Assembly (NCBI GenBank): GCA_965219925.1
Contig: OZ244795.1
Location: 3,472,001 to 3,536,000, forward strand
Direction of reading: 5' to 3'
Source of the DNA: Bin87 sp965219925
GTDB lineage: Bacteria > Chloroflexota > Dehalococcoidia > Lucifugimonadales > UBA3495
DNA length: 64,000 bases
Shown here: positions 17,768-26,256 of the stretch, one piece after another
Numbering within the stretch: position 1 is the stretch's first letter
Layout: every line of letters starts with the position of its first letter
Program-made: the position numbers and the translations under genes
The notes under the pieces: generated by a model
The model's database searches: none
What the model saw: the letters and a program-made list of their open reading frames with translations, nothing else
Told to the model about the DNA's origin: nothing

Positions 17768-18911
17768 GGGCCGGCGCTGTTCGTCCCACCGCAGGTTCTG
17801 GCGATTCCGCCGGCATCCCCCCGGCGATAACGCCGCCGCCGAGAACCGAATCACCCTGATAGAACACCGCCGCCTGCCCGGGGGTAATGGCTCGCTGCGG
17901 GTCATGGAAACGTACCATTGCTCCGGAGCCGACCGGGGTAACTGTCGCTGGGGCTTCGGCAAATTTGTAGCGAATTTTCACAGTGACACTGAGTTCACCG
18001 ATGGGTGGCGCTCCGAATACCCAGGACACCGGGTCGGCGTAGAAACTATCCCCGTACAATTGTTCTTCGGAGCCGACGACGACCTGGCGGGTGTCGGGTT
18101 CCAGCCGGATGACGAAACGAGGCGGCCCACCGGAGAGGCCCAGACCACGGCGCTGGCCCACGGTGAAATATTGGATTCCTTCGTGTTGGCCCAGGACGTT
18201 ACCCGCCGGATCAACGATGTCGCCGGGGTGTTCGTCGGTGCGCTGACGCAGAAACTCGCGGTAATCACCGGTGGGTATGAAGCAGATGTCCTGGCTGTCG
18301 GGCTTGTCAGCGTTGGGGAAATTGGCATCGGAGGCGAGCCGGCGAATGTCGTCCTTGGGGTAGTGCCCGATTGGCATGAGGGTGGAGGCCAACTGATCCT
18401 GCCGCATTCCAAACAGGACGTATGACTGGTCCTTGCCGGCGTCGACGCCCCGGAGCAGCTCCCAGGCGCCGGAACCGCCGGCTACGATTCGGGCGTAGTG
18501 CCCGGTGGCGACGTGGGTAGCGTTCATCAACCGGGCACGCTGGGCCAGGAAACTGAACTTGATCTTGTCGTTGCAGGCGATGCAGGGGTGGGGAGTGCGG
18601 CCGCTCTCATACTCGCTGCGGAAATAATCGATTACGAAGGTGCGAAACTCGCGCTGCACGTTCAGCACATAGTGAGGCACACCCAGAATGCGGCATACCG
18701 CGCGGGCGTCTTCAACATCGTCGATGGTGCAGCAACCGCGGTAGTAGTCGGGCAGGTCGGCCTGATCGATGTCGTAGAGCTTCATGGTGACGCCGATGAC
18801 TTCGTAACCTTCCTGGTGCAGCAGCAAAGCCGCCACCGACGAGTCTACGCCGCCGCTCATTGCGACGACTACTCGACTGCCGGTGGATGGGGTGTCATTC
18901 ATTGAGTTCAT
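17760..18911 (-). CDS. mnmA: tRNA-specific 2-thiouridylase MnmA
   Basis: Thiolates U34 of tRNA-Lys/Glu/Gln using ATP and a persulfide relay. The ATP pyrophosphatase loop VVVAMSGGVDSSVAALLL lies near residues 14-31. The two catalytic cysteines appear in HPCIACNDKIKF and DSQDICFIPTGDY, and the tRNA-binding C-terminal barrel includes FTVGQRRGLG and FHDPQRAITPGQA. At 383 residues it is slightly longer than the family average because of a short C-terminal tail. The start at 18911 (MNSMNDTPS) or the ATG nine bases inward are both possible. It is the first gene of the mnmA-rnhB-yraN run. Confidence 0.95.
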   Translation of the reverse strand: MNSMNDTPSTGSRVVVAMSGGVDSSVAALLLHQEGYEVIGVTMKLYDIDQADLPDYYRGCCTIDDVEDARAVCRILGVPHYVLNVQREFRTFVIDYFRSEYESGRTPHPCIACNDKIKFSFLAQRARLMNATHVATGHYARIVAGGSGAWELLRGVDAGKDQSYVLFGMRQDQLASTLMPIGHYPKDDIRRLASDANFPNADKPDSQDICFIPTGDYREFLRQRTDEHPGDIVDPAGNVLGQHEGIQYFTVGQRRGLGLSGGPPRFVIRLEPDTRQVVVGSEEQLYGDSFYADPVSWVFGAPPIGELSVTVKIRYKFAEAPATVTPVGSGAMVRFHDPQRAITPGQAAVFYQGDSVLGGGVIAGGMPAESPEPAVGRTAPAHA

Positions 18912-19067
18912 GTGTCGGCAGGTTTTGTAACGGATTCGGTTCGTCGGGCTCGGGGTGGTCAATCGAAGGCCCCGGAATCGTGATCCCGCCGGTTGCGACG
19001 GTCACGATGGTAGTATAGCATCAACCTACTATTTTACCTGTCAGACACTGGACGCCGGAGGGAAACC

Positions 19068-20021
19068 ATGCCTGTCACATTCGGATGCTCGCTGCCCAGC
19101 CGGGGCGCTATGGCGTCTCCCGACAACCTGCGTCGCCTGGCGCAACGGGCCGAAGACCTTTCCTTTGACCACGTGTGGGTGAGTGACCATATCGTAATTC
19201 CCCACGAGGTGGATTCCTTTTATCCCTACGCCGCCGACGGCGTGGCTCCGTTCCAGCGGGACAACACCTACTTCGAGCCACTGGCCGCCCTGAACTTCCT
19301 GGCGGGTTGCACCACGCGGGTCAAGCTTGGGACGCATGTGTTGATTCTGCCGTACCGAAACCCGGTTCTCACCGCCAAGATTCTGGCAACGCTGGACGTA
19401 TTGAGCGGCGGGCGGCTGATCCTGGGCGCTGGTGTGGGCTGGATGGAAGAAGAGTTCCAGGCGATGGGGCTTGATACCTACGCGCAACGGGGCGAAGTAA
19501 CCAACGAGTACATCCAGATTTTCAAAGAGCTGTGGACGTCCGACCAGCCCGAATTTCACGGCAAGCATTACGACATCAGCGGCGTTGGATTCCTGCCCAA
19601 GCCCGTGCAGCAACCACACCCACCCATCTGGATCGGCGGCCACACCAGCCCGGCAATCCGGAGGGCGGCTACCCTGGGCGACGGGTGGATGCCCATCGGA
19701 TTGCGTCCGCCGGCCATCCTGGAGCCCGAGGAACTATCAGAGAAAATCGCCCTACTGCGCCGCACTAGCGTTCGGGCCGGCCGCGCCGAGGACGCCGTCG
19801 ATCTGGTATTCAGCACCGATTGCGTCTTTTTGAATGACACGGGAGACGACCGCCGGCTGGTGTCGGGGAGGCCGGAGCAAATCGCTGCCGACCTGCGCCA
19901 GTACCAGGACCTGGGAGTGGCCCATTTCATATTCAGCTTCCCGGCCACCACCGCTGACGAACAGCAGGCGGCTATGGAACGTTTCTCCCGGGAAGTTATG
20001 CCGCTGATACCGTCGGAATAA
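19068..20021 (+). CDS. LLM-class (luciferase-like) F420/flavin oxidoreductase
   Basis: 317 residues of the bacterial luciferase-like TIM barrel: FDHVWVSDHIVIPH near residues 33-46, RVKLGTHVLILPYRNPVLTA, then GRLILGAGVGWMEEEF, and PPIWIGGHTSPAIRRAA in the second half. The TxxAVPVxH-like region and glycine motifs are those of F420-dependent members, but flavin use cannot be excluded. GGAGGG lies 8 bases before the ATG. It oxidises or reduces organic substrates with a reduced deazaflavin or FMN. It is the first of a forward-strand run with a PEP-mutase-like lyase. Confidence 0.9.
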   Translation: MPVTFGCSLPSRGAMASPDNLRRLAQRAEDLSFDHVWVSDHIVIPHEVDSFYPYAADGVAPFQRDNTYFEPLAALNFLAGCTTRVKLGTHVLILPYRNPVLTAKILATLDVLSGGRLILGAGVGWMEEEFQAMGLDTYAQRGEVTNEYIQIFKELWTSDQPEFHGKHYDISGVGFLPKPVQQPHPPIWIGGHTSPAIRRAATLGDGWMPIGLRPPAILEPEELSEKIALLRRTSVRAGRAEDAVDLVFSTDCVFLNDTGDDRRLVSGRPEQIAADLRQYQDLGVAHFIFSFPATTADEQQAAMERFSREVMPLIPSE

Positions 20022-20143
20022 TTTGGTCCAACGCGGATAAAAGGTCATGCAGGAACCGGTTCCGTTTTGTCATCCGGTGCATGATTCCTCATCCGTGGCA
20101 TTGCCGCCATCCATGTGAATTTGAACAGGAGAGGTGAAACAAA

Positions 20144-21031
20144 ATGACGTTGCAAGCGAATCTAAAATCCCGATTGGCTGCGGGTGAAACCATCCTGGCG
20201 CCCGGCGCTTACGACCCCATGTCGGCGCGGCTGGTGCAATCGTTGGGTTTCGACACCGTCTACGTGGGCGGATACATGAGCGGGGCGCACCTGGCCGTAA
20301 CCGAACCTCTCATGACTCTGACCGAGCAGGTGAACGTTGCCGAAAAGGTGGTCAAATCGGTGAACCTGCCGGTGATCTGCGACGCTGGCGCCGGCTACGG
20401 GGATCCGGTTCACACCATGCACACGGTGCGCACCTTCGAACGGTCGGGCATCTGCGGCATCCACATCGAGGACCAGGTGTTTCCCAAACGGGCGTCCTAT
20501 CACGCCGGCCTGGAGCACGTCATACCGATGGACGAGTTCCTGGAAAAGATGCGTTACGCACTGGAAGCGCGCACCGACCCCAATTTCCTCATCATCGGCC
20601 GCACCGACGCGTTCACTGCCGTCGAGGGCGATATGGAGGAGGCCATCCGGCGAGGCAATGCCCTGCGGGACTTGGGCGTGGACGTGGTGATGCCTCGCGG
20701 AGTGCGGCAGCGGGAAGACCTGGCCACCTTCCGCGCCGGCTGTCCTGACGTGCCGTTGCTCGTGATAGCGGGCACCGACGACATCACGGTGGAGGAATAC
20801 GAGGAGCTGGGCTACAAGGTAATCATCTACGCCACCACGCCGGCCATTGCCGCGCTGGAAGGGTTGCAAAGGGTGTACACCAGCCTGCGCGACACCGGGC
20901 ACATCGGTATCGGAGCCGCCGACGTCGCCTCCCGCCGCGCCGAGATCGAGGCGCTGATCAGCCTGCCAGAGTACCAGGCGGTGGAAGCGGCCACGACGGA
21001 ACGGGATTTCCAGGATCGCGTCGGGCACTAG
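20144..21031 (+). CDS. Isocitrate lyase/PEP mutase family protein (methylisocitrate lyase-like)
   Basis: 295 residues. Landmarks are APGAYDPMSARL near 19-30, the metal site ICDAGAGYGDP near 78-88, HIEDQVFPKR near 109-118 and IIGRTDAF near 150-157. The active-loop cysteine of methylisocitrate lyases (KRCGH) is changed to KRASYH, as in 2,3-dimethylmalate lyase or carboxyphosphonoenolpyruvate-type relatives. A clear GGAGAGG precedes the start. The gene shares its last base with the GTG start of the kinase that follows. Confidence 0.85.
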   Translation: MTLQANLKSRLAAGETILAPGAYDPMSARLVQSLGFDTVYVGGYMSGAHLAVTEPLMTLTEQVNVAEKVVKSVNLPVICDAGAGYGDPVHTMHTVRTFERSGICGIHIEDQVFPKRASYHAGLEHVIPMDEFLEKMRYALEARTDPNFLIIGRTDAFTAVEGDMEEAIRRGNALRDLGVDVVMPRGVRQREDLATFRAGCPDVPLLVIAGTDDITVEEYEELGYKVIIYATTPAIAALEGLQRVYTSLRDTGHIGIGAADVASRRAEIEALISLPEYQAVEAATTERDFQDRVGH

Positions 21032-21567
21032 TGACTCCGGACAAGACCATTCTGATTATCGCCGGCCCGAACGGGGCCGGCAAAACCACCTTCGCCAGGG
21101 AGTTTTTGCTAAACGAAGCGAATTGCCCGACTTTCGTCAATGCCGACCTGATAGCGGCGGGGCTGAATCCGCTGCAGCCGGAGCAGGAAGCGATGGCGGC
21201 TGGCCGCATGATGCTGAACATGATCGACGATTACGTCAGCCGGGGCCGCAGCTTCGCCTTCGAGACCACCCTCAGCGGACGCGGCTACGCCCGCATGATC
21301 CCCCGTTGGCAGGAACAGGGCTACCGGGTCAGGCTGTACTTCTTGACGCTGCCAAGCGCGGAGGTGGCAATCGCGCGGGTGCAAAAGCGTGTGGAAACAG
21401 GTGGGCACAACATACCACCGGAAGTAATCCGCCGGCGTTTTGATGCCGGACGGCGCAATTTTGATACAATCTACCGGGAGTTGGTGAATGATTGGGTGCT
21501 ATACGACAGTTCGGGCGACGTGCCTCGCCTGGTAGCAAGGAGCAACGACGATGACAACACTGTATGA
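21031..21567 (+). CDS. Zeta-toxin-like P-loop kinase
   Basis: 178 residues. Walker A is AGPNGAGKTTFAREFL at 11-26. FVNADLIAAGLNPL gives the Asp and substrate region and FAFETTLSGRGY the Walker-B-like segment of zeta toxins. PPEVIRRRFDAGRRNF is the conserved arginine patch. Zeta toxins phosphorylate UDP-N-acetylglucosamine and block wall synthesis; related chromosomal copies may act on other small molecules. Translation starts at a GTG that overlaps the previous stop by one base. The 3' end overlaps a small gene by 17 bases, which is probably its partner. Confidence 0.8.
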   Translation: MTPDKTILIIAGPNGAGKTTFAREFLLNEANCPTFVNADLIAAGLNPLQPEQEAMAAGRMMLNMIDDYVSRGRSFAFETTLSGRGYARMIPRWQEQGYRVRLYFLTLPSAEVAIARVQKRVETGGHNIPPEVIRRRFDAGRRNFDTIYRELVNDWVLYDSSGDVPRLVARSNDDDNTV

Positions 21568-21748
21568 AATTTTGCAACAGCGCCAACAGTCGAGACAGGC
21601 TGCCCAACACCCCTACGACCCATTTGTTGATGGAGCGTTGGATGCTATGAAGCGTGCCGCTAAGAAGGCTCGGCAGCGAGATATAGCCTTAACCGGCTCG
21701 GTGGTTACCTATCGGGACGGCAAGATAGTGTATGACACCGAACCCTAG
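21551..21748 (+). CDS. Small partner protein of the zeta-like kinase (putative antitoxin)
   Basis: 65 residues: MTTLYEILQQRQQSRQAAQH at the N-terminus, a basic helical middle (DAMKRAAKKARQRD), and a C-terminal VVTYRDGKIVYDTEP tail. It overlaps the kinase end by 17 bases, which ties the two translationally. I know of similar short proteins with a YRDGKIV tail next to zeta-like kinases, but not of a demonstrated function. Antitoxin is inferred from context only. Epsilon antitoxins normally lie upstream of zeta; this order is reversed. Confidence 0.6.
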   Translation: MTTLYEILQQRQQSRQAAQHPYDPFVDGALDAMKRAAKKARQRDIALTGSVVTYRDGKIVYDTEP

Positions 21749-21843
21749 CCGACCGCCGGTGGCAGATTGCCAGTATCCCCGTTGCTAGTATAATGGCCGG
21801 CGCTGGCCCAACGCCGGCTAAACTCAACAGGGAGCCAATCCCG

Positions 21844-22542
21844 ATGAAGAACAAGGTTTATCCCGACTTTGACTCTGCGGTGGCCGACATGAAGGATGGC
21901 ATGACGTTCATGTCGCCCGGCTTCGGCAACGTAGGGCTGGCCCGCAACCTGCTCGCCGCCGTACACCGGCTGGGAGTAAAGAACCTGACCGGCATATCTA
22001 ACAACGCCGGCAGCCTGGACGAACGGGTGGATGTGGGTACGCTGATCGAAGCCGGTCAGGTCAAGAAGATGATCTGTGCCTTCACTGCGCCAACGCACCC
22101 GTCTCAGATCACGCCCTTTGTGCAAATGTACAACGACGGTGTGCTGGACGCGGAGTTGGTGCCGCAGGGCACGCTGGCGGAACGGATGCGCGCCGCCGGC
22201 GCCGGGATCGGGGCGTTCTACACTCCGGCGAGCGTGGGCACGGAGCTGGCCGAAGGCAAGGAACATCGCGAGATCAACGGCCGCACCTACGTGCTGGAAT
22301 ACCCACTGCCCGCCGATTTCGCGCTGATCCGGGCCTGGCGCGCCGACACCTTTGGCAACCTGCAGTTCCGGCTGACACAGCGCAACTTCAACCCCGTAAT
22401 GGCCATGGCCGCCGACATCACCGTGGTGGAGGTAGAAGACAGCATCGTGGAGCCGGGCGACATCGACCCCGACTGCGTCCACGTACCGGGCGTTTACGTT
22501 GACCGTCTGATCAAAATCCCGCCGGACGGCGACTGGGATTAG
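21844..22542 (+). CDS. 3-oxoacid CoA-transferase, subunit A
   Basis: 232 residues of class I CoA-transferase alpha subunit. TFMSPGFGNVGLARNLLAAV near residues 22-41 is the SxGGFGxxG-type CoA-binding segment, and NLTGISNNAG follows. The C-terminal VEPGDIDPDCVHVPGVYVDR is the conserved subunit A ending. It moves CoA between succinyl- or acetyl-CoA and a 3-oxo or related acid together with subunit B, which follows after 113 bases that contain a repeat. The ATG at 21844 has a GGGAG upstream. Confidence 0.9.
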   Translation: MKNKVYPDFDSAVADMKDGMTFMSPGFGNVGLARNLLAAVHRLGVKNLTGISNNAGSLDERVDVGTLIEAGQVKKMICAFTAPTHPSQITPFVQMYNDGVLDAELVPQGTLAERMRAAGAGIGAFYTPASVGTELAEGKEHREINGRTYVLEYPLPADFALIRAWRADTFGNLQFRLTQRNFNPVMAMAADITVVEVEDSIVEPGDIDPDCVHVPGVYVDRLIKIPPDGDWD

Positions 22543-22655
22543 CAGGGGTTTGCCCTCACGCTGCCACGTCGAGAATTTCACCCTCACCCTAACCCTCTCC
22601 CATGGAGGGAGAGGGGACAAGTTTCCTCCATGAAGGAAAGCAAAGGAGTACAGCT
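22543..22655. repeat. Repeat unit between the two CoA-transferase subunit genes
   Basis: CCCTCACCCTAACCCTCTCC followed by ATGGAGGGAGAGGGG (about 22580-22618) can fold into a hairpin. The same CCCTAACCCTCTCC unit forms the tandem array at 34770-34997 and appears near 9458 and 30630. The stretch also contains the AAAGGAGT ribosome binding site of subunit B at 22641-22648. Confidence 0.7.
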
Positions 22656-23345
22656 ATGACTACGGAAGACAAACCCCGTCTGTCTCGGCAGACGATGTGC
22701 GATCGCCTGGCGATGGAGTTTCAAGACGGCTGGATCGTCAACCTGGGCGTGGGAATGCCAACGCTGTGCTCCAACTACCTGGAATGTGAGCCCGACAAAG
22801 AAATCATCTTTCACTCCGAGAACGGCGTAATCGGATTCGGGCCCTTGGCGGCGGCGGGTGAAGAGGACAAGCATCTGGTGAACGCGGGCGGTCAGAACGT
22901 GGTTGCCCTGCCGGGCATGGCCATCGTGCACCATGCCGACTCGTTCGGTCTGATCCGCAAGGGTATGGTGGACGTAACCGTGATGGGAGCCTATGAGGTT
23001 TCGGAGAACGGCGACTTCGCCAACTGGCGCATACCCGTCCGCAAGGGCGGAGGAATCGGCGGCGCGATGGATCTGGCGGCGTGCGCCAAGCGCGTGTTCA
23101 TCGCCATGGAGCACAATCAGCGCAACGGCGCTCCCCGGGTGTTGGAGCAATGCACCCTGCCGATCACGGCCCCCGGAGCCGTAACGCTGCTGGCCACCGA
23201 CCTGGGTTTGTTTGAGGTGACGCCGGACGGATTTGTCCTGAAGGAACATGCCCCCGGCTGGTCGCCCGAGGACATTCAGGAGCACACTGAAGCCAGGCTG
23301 GTCGTCGCCGACGACCTGAAAGAGTTCCGGGTGCGGGCGGGGTAG
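22656..23345 (+). CDS. 3-oxoacid CoA-transferase, subunit B
   Basis: 229 residues. The catalytic glutamate is in IIFHSENGVIGFGP near residues 43-56, the expected position for the beta subunit. NLGVGMPTLCSNYL precedes it and GGAMDLAACAKRVFIAMEHN follows, both conserved. Partners subunit A upstream to form the active transferase. AAAGGAG stands 8 bases before the ATG at 22656. An in-frame upstream extension to 22602 is repeat-derived. Confidence 0.92.
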   Translation: MTTEDKPRLSRQTMCDRLAMEFQDGWIVNLGVGMPTLCSNYLECEPDKEIIFHSENGVIGFGPLAAAGEEDKHLVNAGGQNVVALPGMAIVHHADSFGLIRKGMVDVTVMGAYEVSENGDFANWRIPVRKGGGIGGAMDLAACAKRVFIAMEHNQRNGAPRVLEQCTLPITAPGAVTLLATDLGLFEVTPDGFVLKEHAPGWSPEDIQEHTEARLVVADDLKEFRVRAG

Positions 23346-23376
23346 CCGCGCGCTTCCACAGAACGACGAGAGCAGA

Positions 23377-23406
23377 GTAGCCCGGCGCCTTCGTGGCGTC
23401 GGCTAC
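23377..23406. terminator. Hairpin between convergent genes
   Basis: GTAGCCCGGCGCC and GGCGTCGGCTAC form a 12-pair stem with a TTCGT loop, ending 6 bases before the stop codon of the convergent gene. The T-run after it (TTGTTATT) is weak. It plausibly ends the CoA-transferase transcript. Confidence 0.5.
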
Positions 23407-23412
23407 TTGTTA

Positions 23413-24048
23413 TTATCGGTCGGGAAACCAACGACGCAGCGTGTTGCAGAGTTTCTGGAAGGCACGATCCTGGCAGCGATTCAAACTAACCCTGCGAGCC
23501 AACTCCGCAAATAAGTCCGACGATAGCGGCATCTTTTCCAGTTTCAGAATTGCTTCAATGGCGCCTTTCGGGTCTGATGGTTTAGCATTGCCGGCAACCA
23601 TATATCCCCTCGCTGCCAACCATTCATTGATTGGCTCAGACTGAGACCAGTTCACGGCCTTCTGCAAATGTGCGTATGACGTTCCGAACAGCCAGGCTTC
23701 CAGCTCCGGCTCAATCACAATAAATGCAACCTGTCCCCTTTCCCAGCCGGCGAGTTCGTACTGTCGCTCCAGTTCAATCTCCAGTTCTGACGCCGTAGCA
23801 TTGCGAGCGCCAGAGCCGTCAAAGTCAGAAACTGTCATTGCCTTCCGGTACTCATTTCGCAACGGCCTCAAAATGCCTTCTGATGCAGTACGGCATCCCG
23901 AGTCGCGATGCGGATGCCTTTGCACGTCAAAGGAAATGCCTGGTATGCTCAAAGCCTGCTGCCGATTGCCCAGCAGCGTTTCGATAGTGCGTTGCATCTG
24001 TGGGTCTGCAGTGAGAACGATAAGGTCTTTCACATTAGACATTGCCAT
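23413..24048 (-). CDS. MAD4-like partner protein of an AAA ATPase (putative defence effector)
   Basis: 211 residues. DLIVLTADPQMQRTIETLLG, FDVQRHPHRDSGCRTASE and VAFIVIEPELEAWLFG give spaced acidic motifs (D, HxxRD, ExE) on predicted strands, which suggests a TOPRIM-like or nuclease-like metal site. I recognise this layout from proteins found with AAA ATPases in defence loci, including the component called MAD4 in methylation-associated systems; this is from memory, not a search. Its ATG shares a base with the stop of the ATPase (TAATG), so the two are translationally coupled. Confidence 0.65.
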   Translation of the reverse strand: MAMSNVKDLIVLTADPQMQRTIETLLGNRQQALSIPGISFDVQRHPHRDSGCRTASEGILRPLRNEYRKAMTVSDFDGSGARNATASELEIELERQYELAGWERGQVAFIVIEPELEAWLFGTSYAHLQKAVNWSQSEPINEWLAARGYMVAGNAKPSDPKGAIEAILKLEKMPLSSDLFAELARRVSLNRCQDRAFQKLCNTLRRWFPDR

Positions 24049-25325
24049 TAGGCCAGGACTCCGGAGGCGAAAAAAGTTCCCAAATCAATCTCGTTTTGCC
24101 ATTCCTCCAAACGAGGATGCAAACTCCCGGGAACTATATCTACAACGCCATCACGGGTTTTCCCGAAGCAAAGCAGATTCTTCATATTGGCGACAGCCAC
24201 AAATTCGGGAGAATGGGTAGCCAACAAAACCTGCGCGTCATACACCGACGACAGCGAATTGAAAACCGCCTCCAAAGCTCCGGGATGAATCCCGTTCTCC
24301 GGCTCCTCAATCATATACAGCCCTGATGACTGAGGCATATACGCCAGCATTGTCAACGCCAGTAAACGCAGCGTCCCGTCCGATGCTTTCCAGGACGGCA
24401 CTTCCAAACCGTTGCTGTATTTCAGCATCAAGTATTTGTGGCGGTCGTCGGGACGGTCTATCACTTTTAGCGACTGAAAGCCCTGCAACGTTCCGCGAAC
24501 GTGGGATATCCAAGCCTTTGCCTTTGCTGGCGCCTGTTCCAGCAAGGCATCAACGACCCAGGGTATATTAGACCCGTCGGGACGCAGCTCGCTTCCCGCT
24601 CCGGGGCGGCTGGCCTGCCGCATCCTTTCGCTGTTAAGTGCCAAAGCAACTATTTTGTCGCGTAGGAACACCATAGCCTGTGTGGACGCTGGGTATTTGT
24701 CATCGTGATCCGGCAAGATGGACATAGCGGAACGGTCCGCACTGAGATTCAATCCCAGATTCCAATTGACGCTGCCGCTTTCTCTGACCGTTTCGTCATT
24801 GAATCTGCTCCGGCCAGTCTCACTCTTGCTGAATACGGTACGCATTCCCCGGGATCTACGGCGCGTAAGCGACTCTGGCGGAGGATCCGGCGCCGGGAAA
24901 AAGGGCAATTGCCTGGTTTGGCATGGTGGGTCGGGACGTAGCGCGCCCCGCTCTTCCAACAGACTTATCCGCCGCGTCTCGGTGTCAAACCCTGCCGCCA
25001 ATTCATACTGGAACACGCTGAAATTTCGTTCGGGTGGGAGCAGCTTCCGCACACCATCCGGCAGGGCAAAGTCCAGCACGATTTCAAACCGTTGCCTCTC
25101 CGGCTCATGAGGTCGTTCCCAAACCAGATCCGCAAAGTTCGCAGCGCGGCGCTCACACGCCGCCTCAACTCCGTCGCGCACTACGTCGGACACGAATTTG
25201 ATAGCGTCCATCAGCGTGCTTTTGCCACTGGCATTCGGACCGATCAGCACGTGGAACCGGCCCAGCGGAACATCCACGTACCGCAGGCATCCGTAATTCA
25301 GAACCTGTATCCGGTTTATTATCAT
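24048..25325 (-). CDS. AAA ATPase of the RecF/OLD-like ABC type
   Basis: 425 residues. Walker A is IGPNASGKSTLMDAIKFV from residue 28. An ABC-type signature SDGTLRLLALTML is near 315-327, Walker B with catalytic Glu is LYMIEEPENGIHPG near 335-348, and the H-loop LLATHSPEF is near 370. The central part replaces a coiled coil with a loop-rich insert. Proteins of this form pair with a nuclease- or TOPRIM-like partner in phage defence units. The gene stands apart from housekeeping neighbours and is followed at once by the small coupled gene. Confidence 0.85.
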   Translation of the reverse strand: MIINRIQVLNYGCLRYVDVPLGRFHVLIGPNASGKSTLMDAIKFVSDVVRDGVEAACERRAANFADLVWERPHEPERQRFEIVLDFALPDGVRKLLPPERNFSVFQYELAAGFDTETRRISLLEERGALRPDPPCQTRQLPFFPAPDPPPESLTRRRSRGMRTVFSKSETGRSRFNDETVRESGSVNWNLGLNLSADRSAMSILPDHDDKYPASTQAMVFLRDKIVALALNSERMRQASRPGAGSELRPDGSNIPWVVDALLEQAPAKAKAWISHVRGTLQGFQSLKVIDRPDDRHKYLMLKYSNGLEVPSWKASDGTLRLLALTMLAYMPQSSGLYMIEEPENGIHPGALEAVFNSLSSVYDAQVLLATHSPEFVAVANMKNLLCFGKTRDGVVDIVPGSLHPRLEEWQNEIDLGTFFASGVLA

Positions 25326-25359
25326 AGGTTTCGCATGCCGGCAGAACCAGTGCCGCGCC

Positions 25360-25494
25360 CTAGTAGTCCGAAATCTTTGTAATGATGGGTTGATTGGTAC
25401 AGGGCCTTTCCCCGGCCATACAGGGCTTTATGGAGACTATCGTCGAGCAATCTGGCATTCCACACCCGTCATTTCAAGAATGTTGGTCTACTAG
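25360..25494. repeat. Family 3 inverted-repeat element
   Basis: Begins CTAGTAGTCCGAAATC and ends CATGTTGG-like ...TTGGTCTACTAG. It is nearly identical, in inverse orientation, to 54063-54194. It has no coding capacity and sits between the ATPase gene and the SDR gene. Confidence 0.9.
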
Positions 25495-25503
25495 TTTTAG
25501 CGA

Positions 25504-26256
25504 CTAGCCAAAATACCCCTGGCCTCCGTTGACGTGGATGGTCTGGCCAGTAATGAAGCCGCCATCGTCGGTGCACAGGAAAGTTACCGTTGATGCTATC
25601 TCATCGGGCTTTCCCTGCCGGCCAAGTGGGATTCCTCCGGAGTCGGGGACGCGGCCGGCGTACCACTCCGGATTGGCCCGGGAGGTGTCGATGCTGCCGG
25701 GTGATACTACGTTGACCCGGATGTTGTTGCCGGCGAATTCGGACGCCAGGCTGCGGGCCATGCCGACCATGCCCATCTTGGCCGCCGATACGTGGGCGCG
25801 CAGGGCGCTGCCGCGAAATGCCCCGTCGCCGGTGAGGAATACGATGCGTCCGAAGTTATTGGCGACCATCTGCTCAATGACGCCGCGCGCGGTGTAGAAC
25901 GAGCCATCCAGCACCACGCCGCGCACGTATTCCCAATCCTCTACGGTCAGTTCGGTAAAGGGTTTATGGGGGCGGATGGCAGCGTTGTTGACCAGAATGT
26001 CGATGCGACCGAAGGCGGAGATGGCCGCGTCGATCATGGCGTCCACCTGATCTTTTTGGGATACATCGGCGAGTACGGGCAGAGCCTTTACGCCGAGTTC
26101 CTCGACGGCGGCGGCGGTCGCCTCGGCTTCATCCCGATTGCTGCGGGCGTTGACCACGATGTTGGCGCCCTCCGCTGCCATCATCAACGCCGTGGCACGC
26201 CCGATGTTACGACCCGAACCCGTGATCAATGCTACCCTGCCGTCCAATTTGCCCAT
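25504..26256 (-). CDS. SDR-fold oxidoreductase with an altered catalytic site
   Basis: 250 residues. The cofactor loop is ITGSGRNIGRATAL near residues 11-24, LVNNAAIRP is the conserved NNAG-like motif, and the C-terminal ITGQTIHVNGGQGYFG is typical. The catalytic YxxxK is replaced: the segment reads RAHVSAAKMGMVG, so Val stands where Tyr is expected, and the usual Ser is also not evident (VFLTGDGAF). It may therefore use a different residue or be non-catalytic. A good GGGAGG lies 8 bases before the ATG at 26256. Confidence 0.85.
   Translation of the reverse strand: MGKLDGRVALITGSGRNIGRATALMMAAEGANIVVNARSNRDEAEATAAAVEELGVKALPVLADVSQKDQVDAMIDAAISAFGRIDILVNNAAIRPHKPFTELTVEDWEYVRGVVLDGSFYTARGVIEQMVANNFGRIVFLTGDGAFRGSALRAHVSAAKMGMVGMARSLASEFAGNNIRVNVVSPGSIDTSRANPEWYAGRVPDSGGIPLGRQGKPDEIASTVTFLCTDDGGFITGQTIHVNGGQGYFG

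Noticed and set aside
20162..21028. A 288-codon reverse open frame opposite the PEP-mutase-like gene
   Set aside because: It mirrors the real gene's frame and has no motif; typical of high-GC coding DNA.
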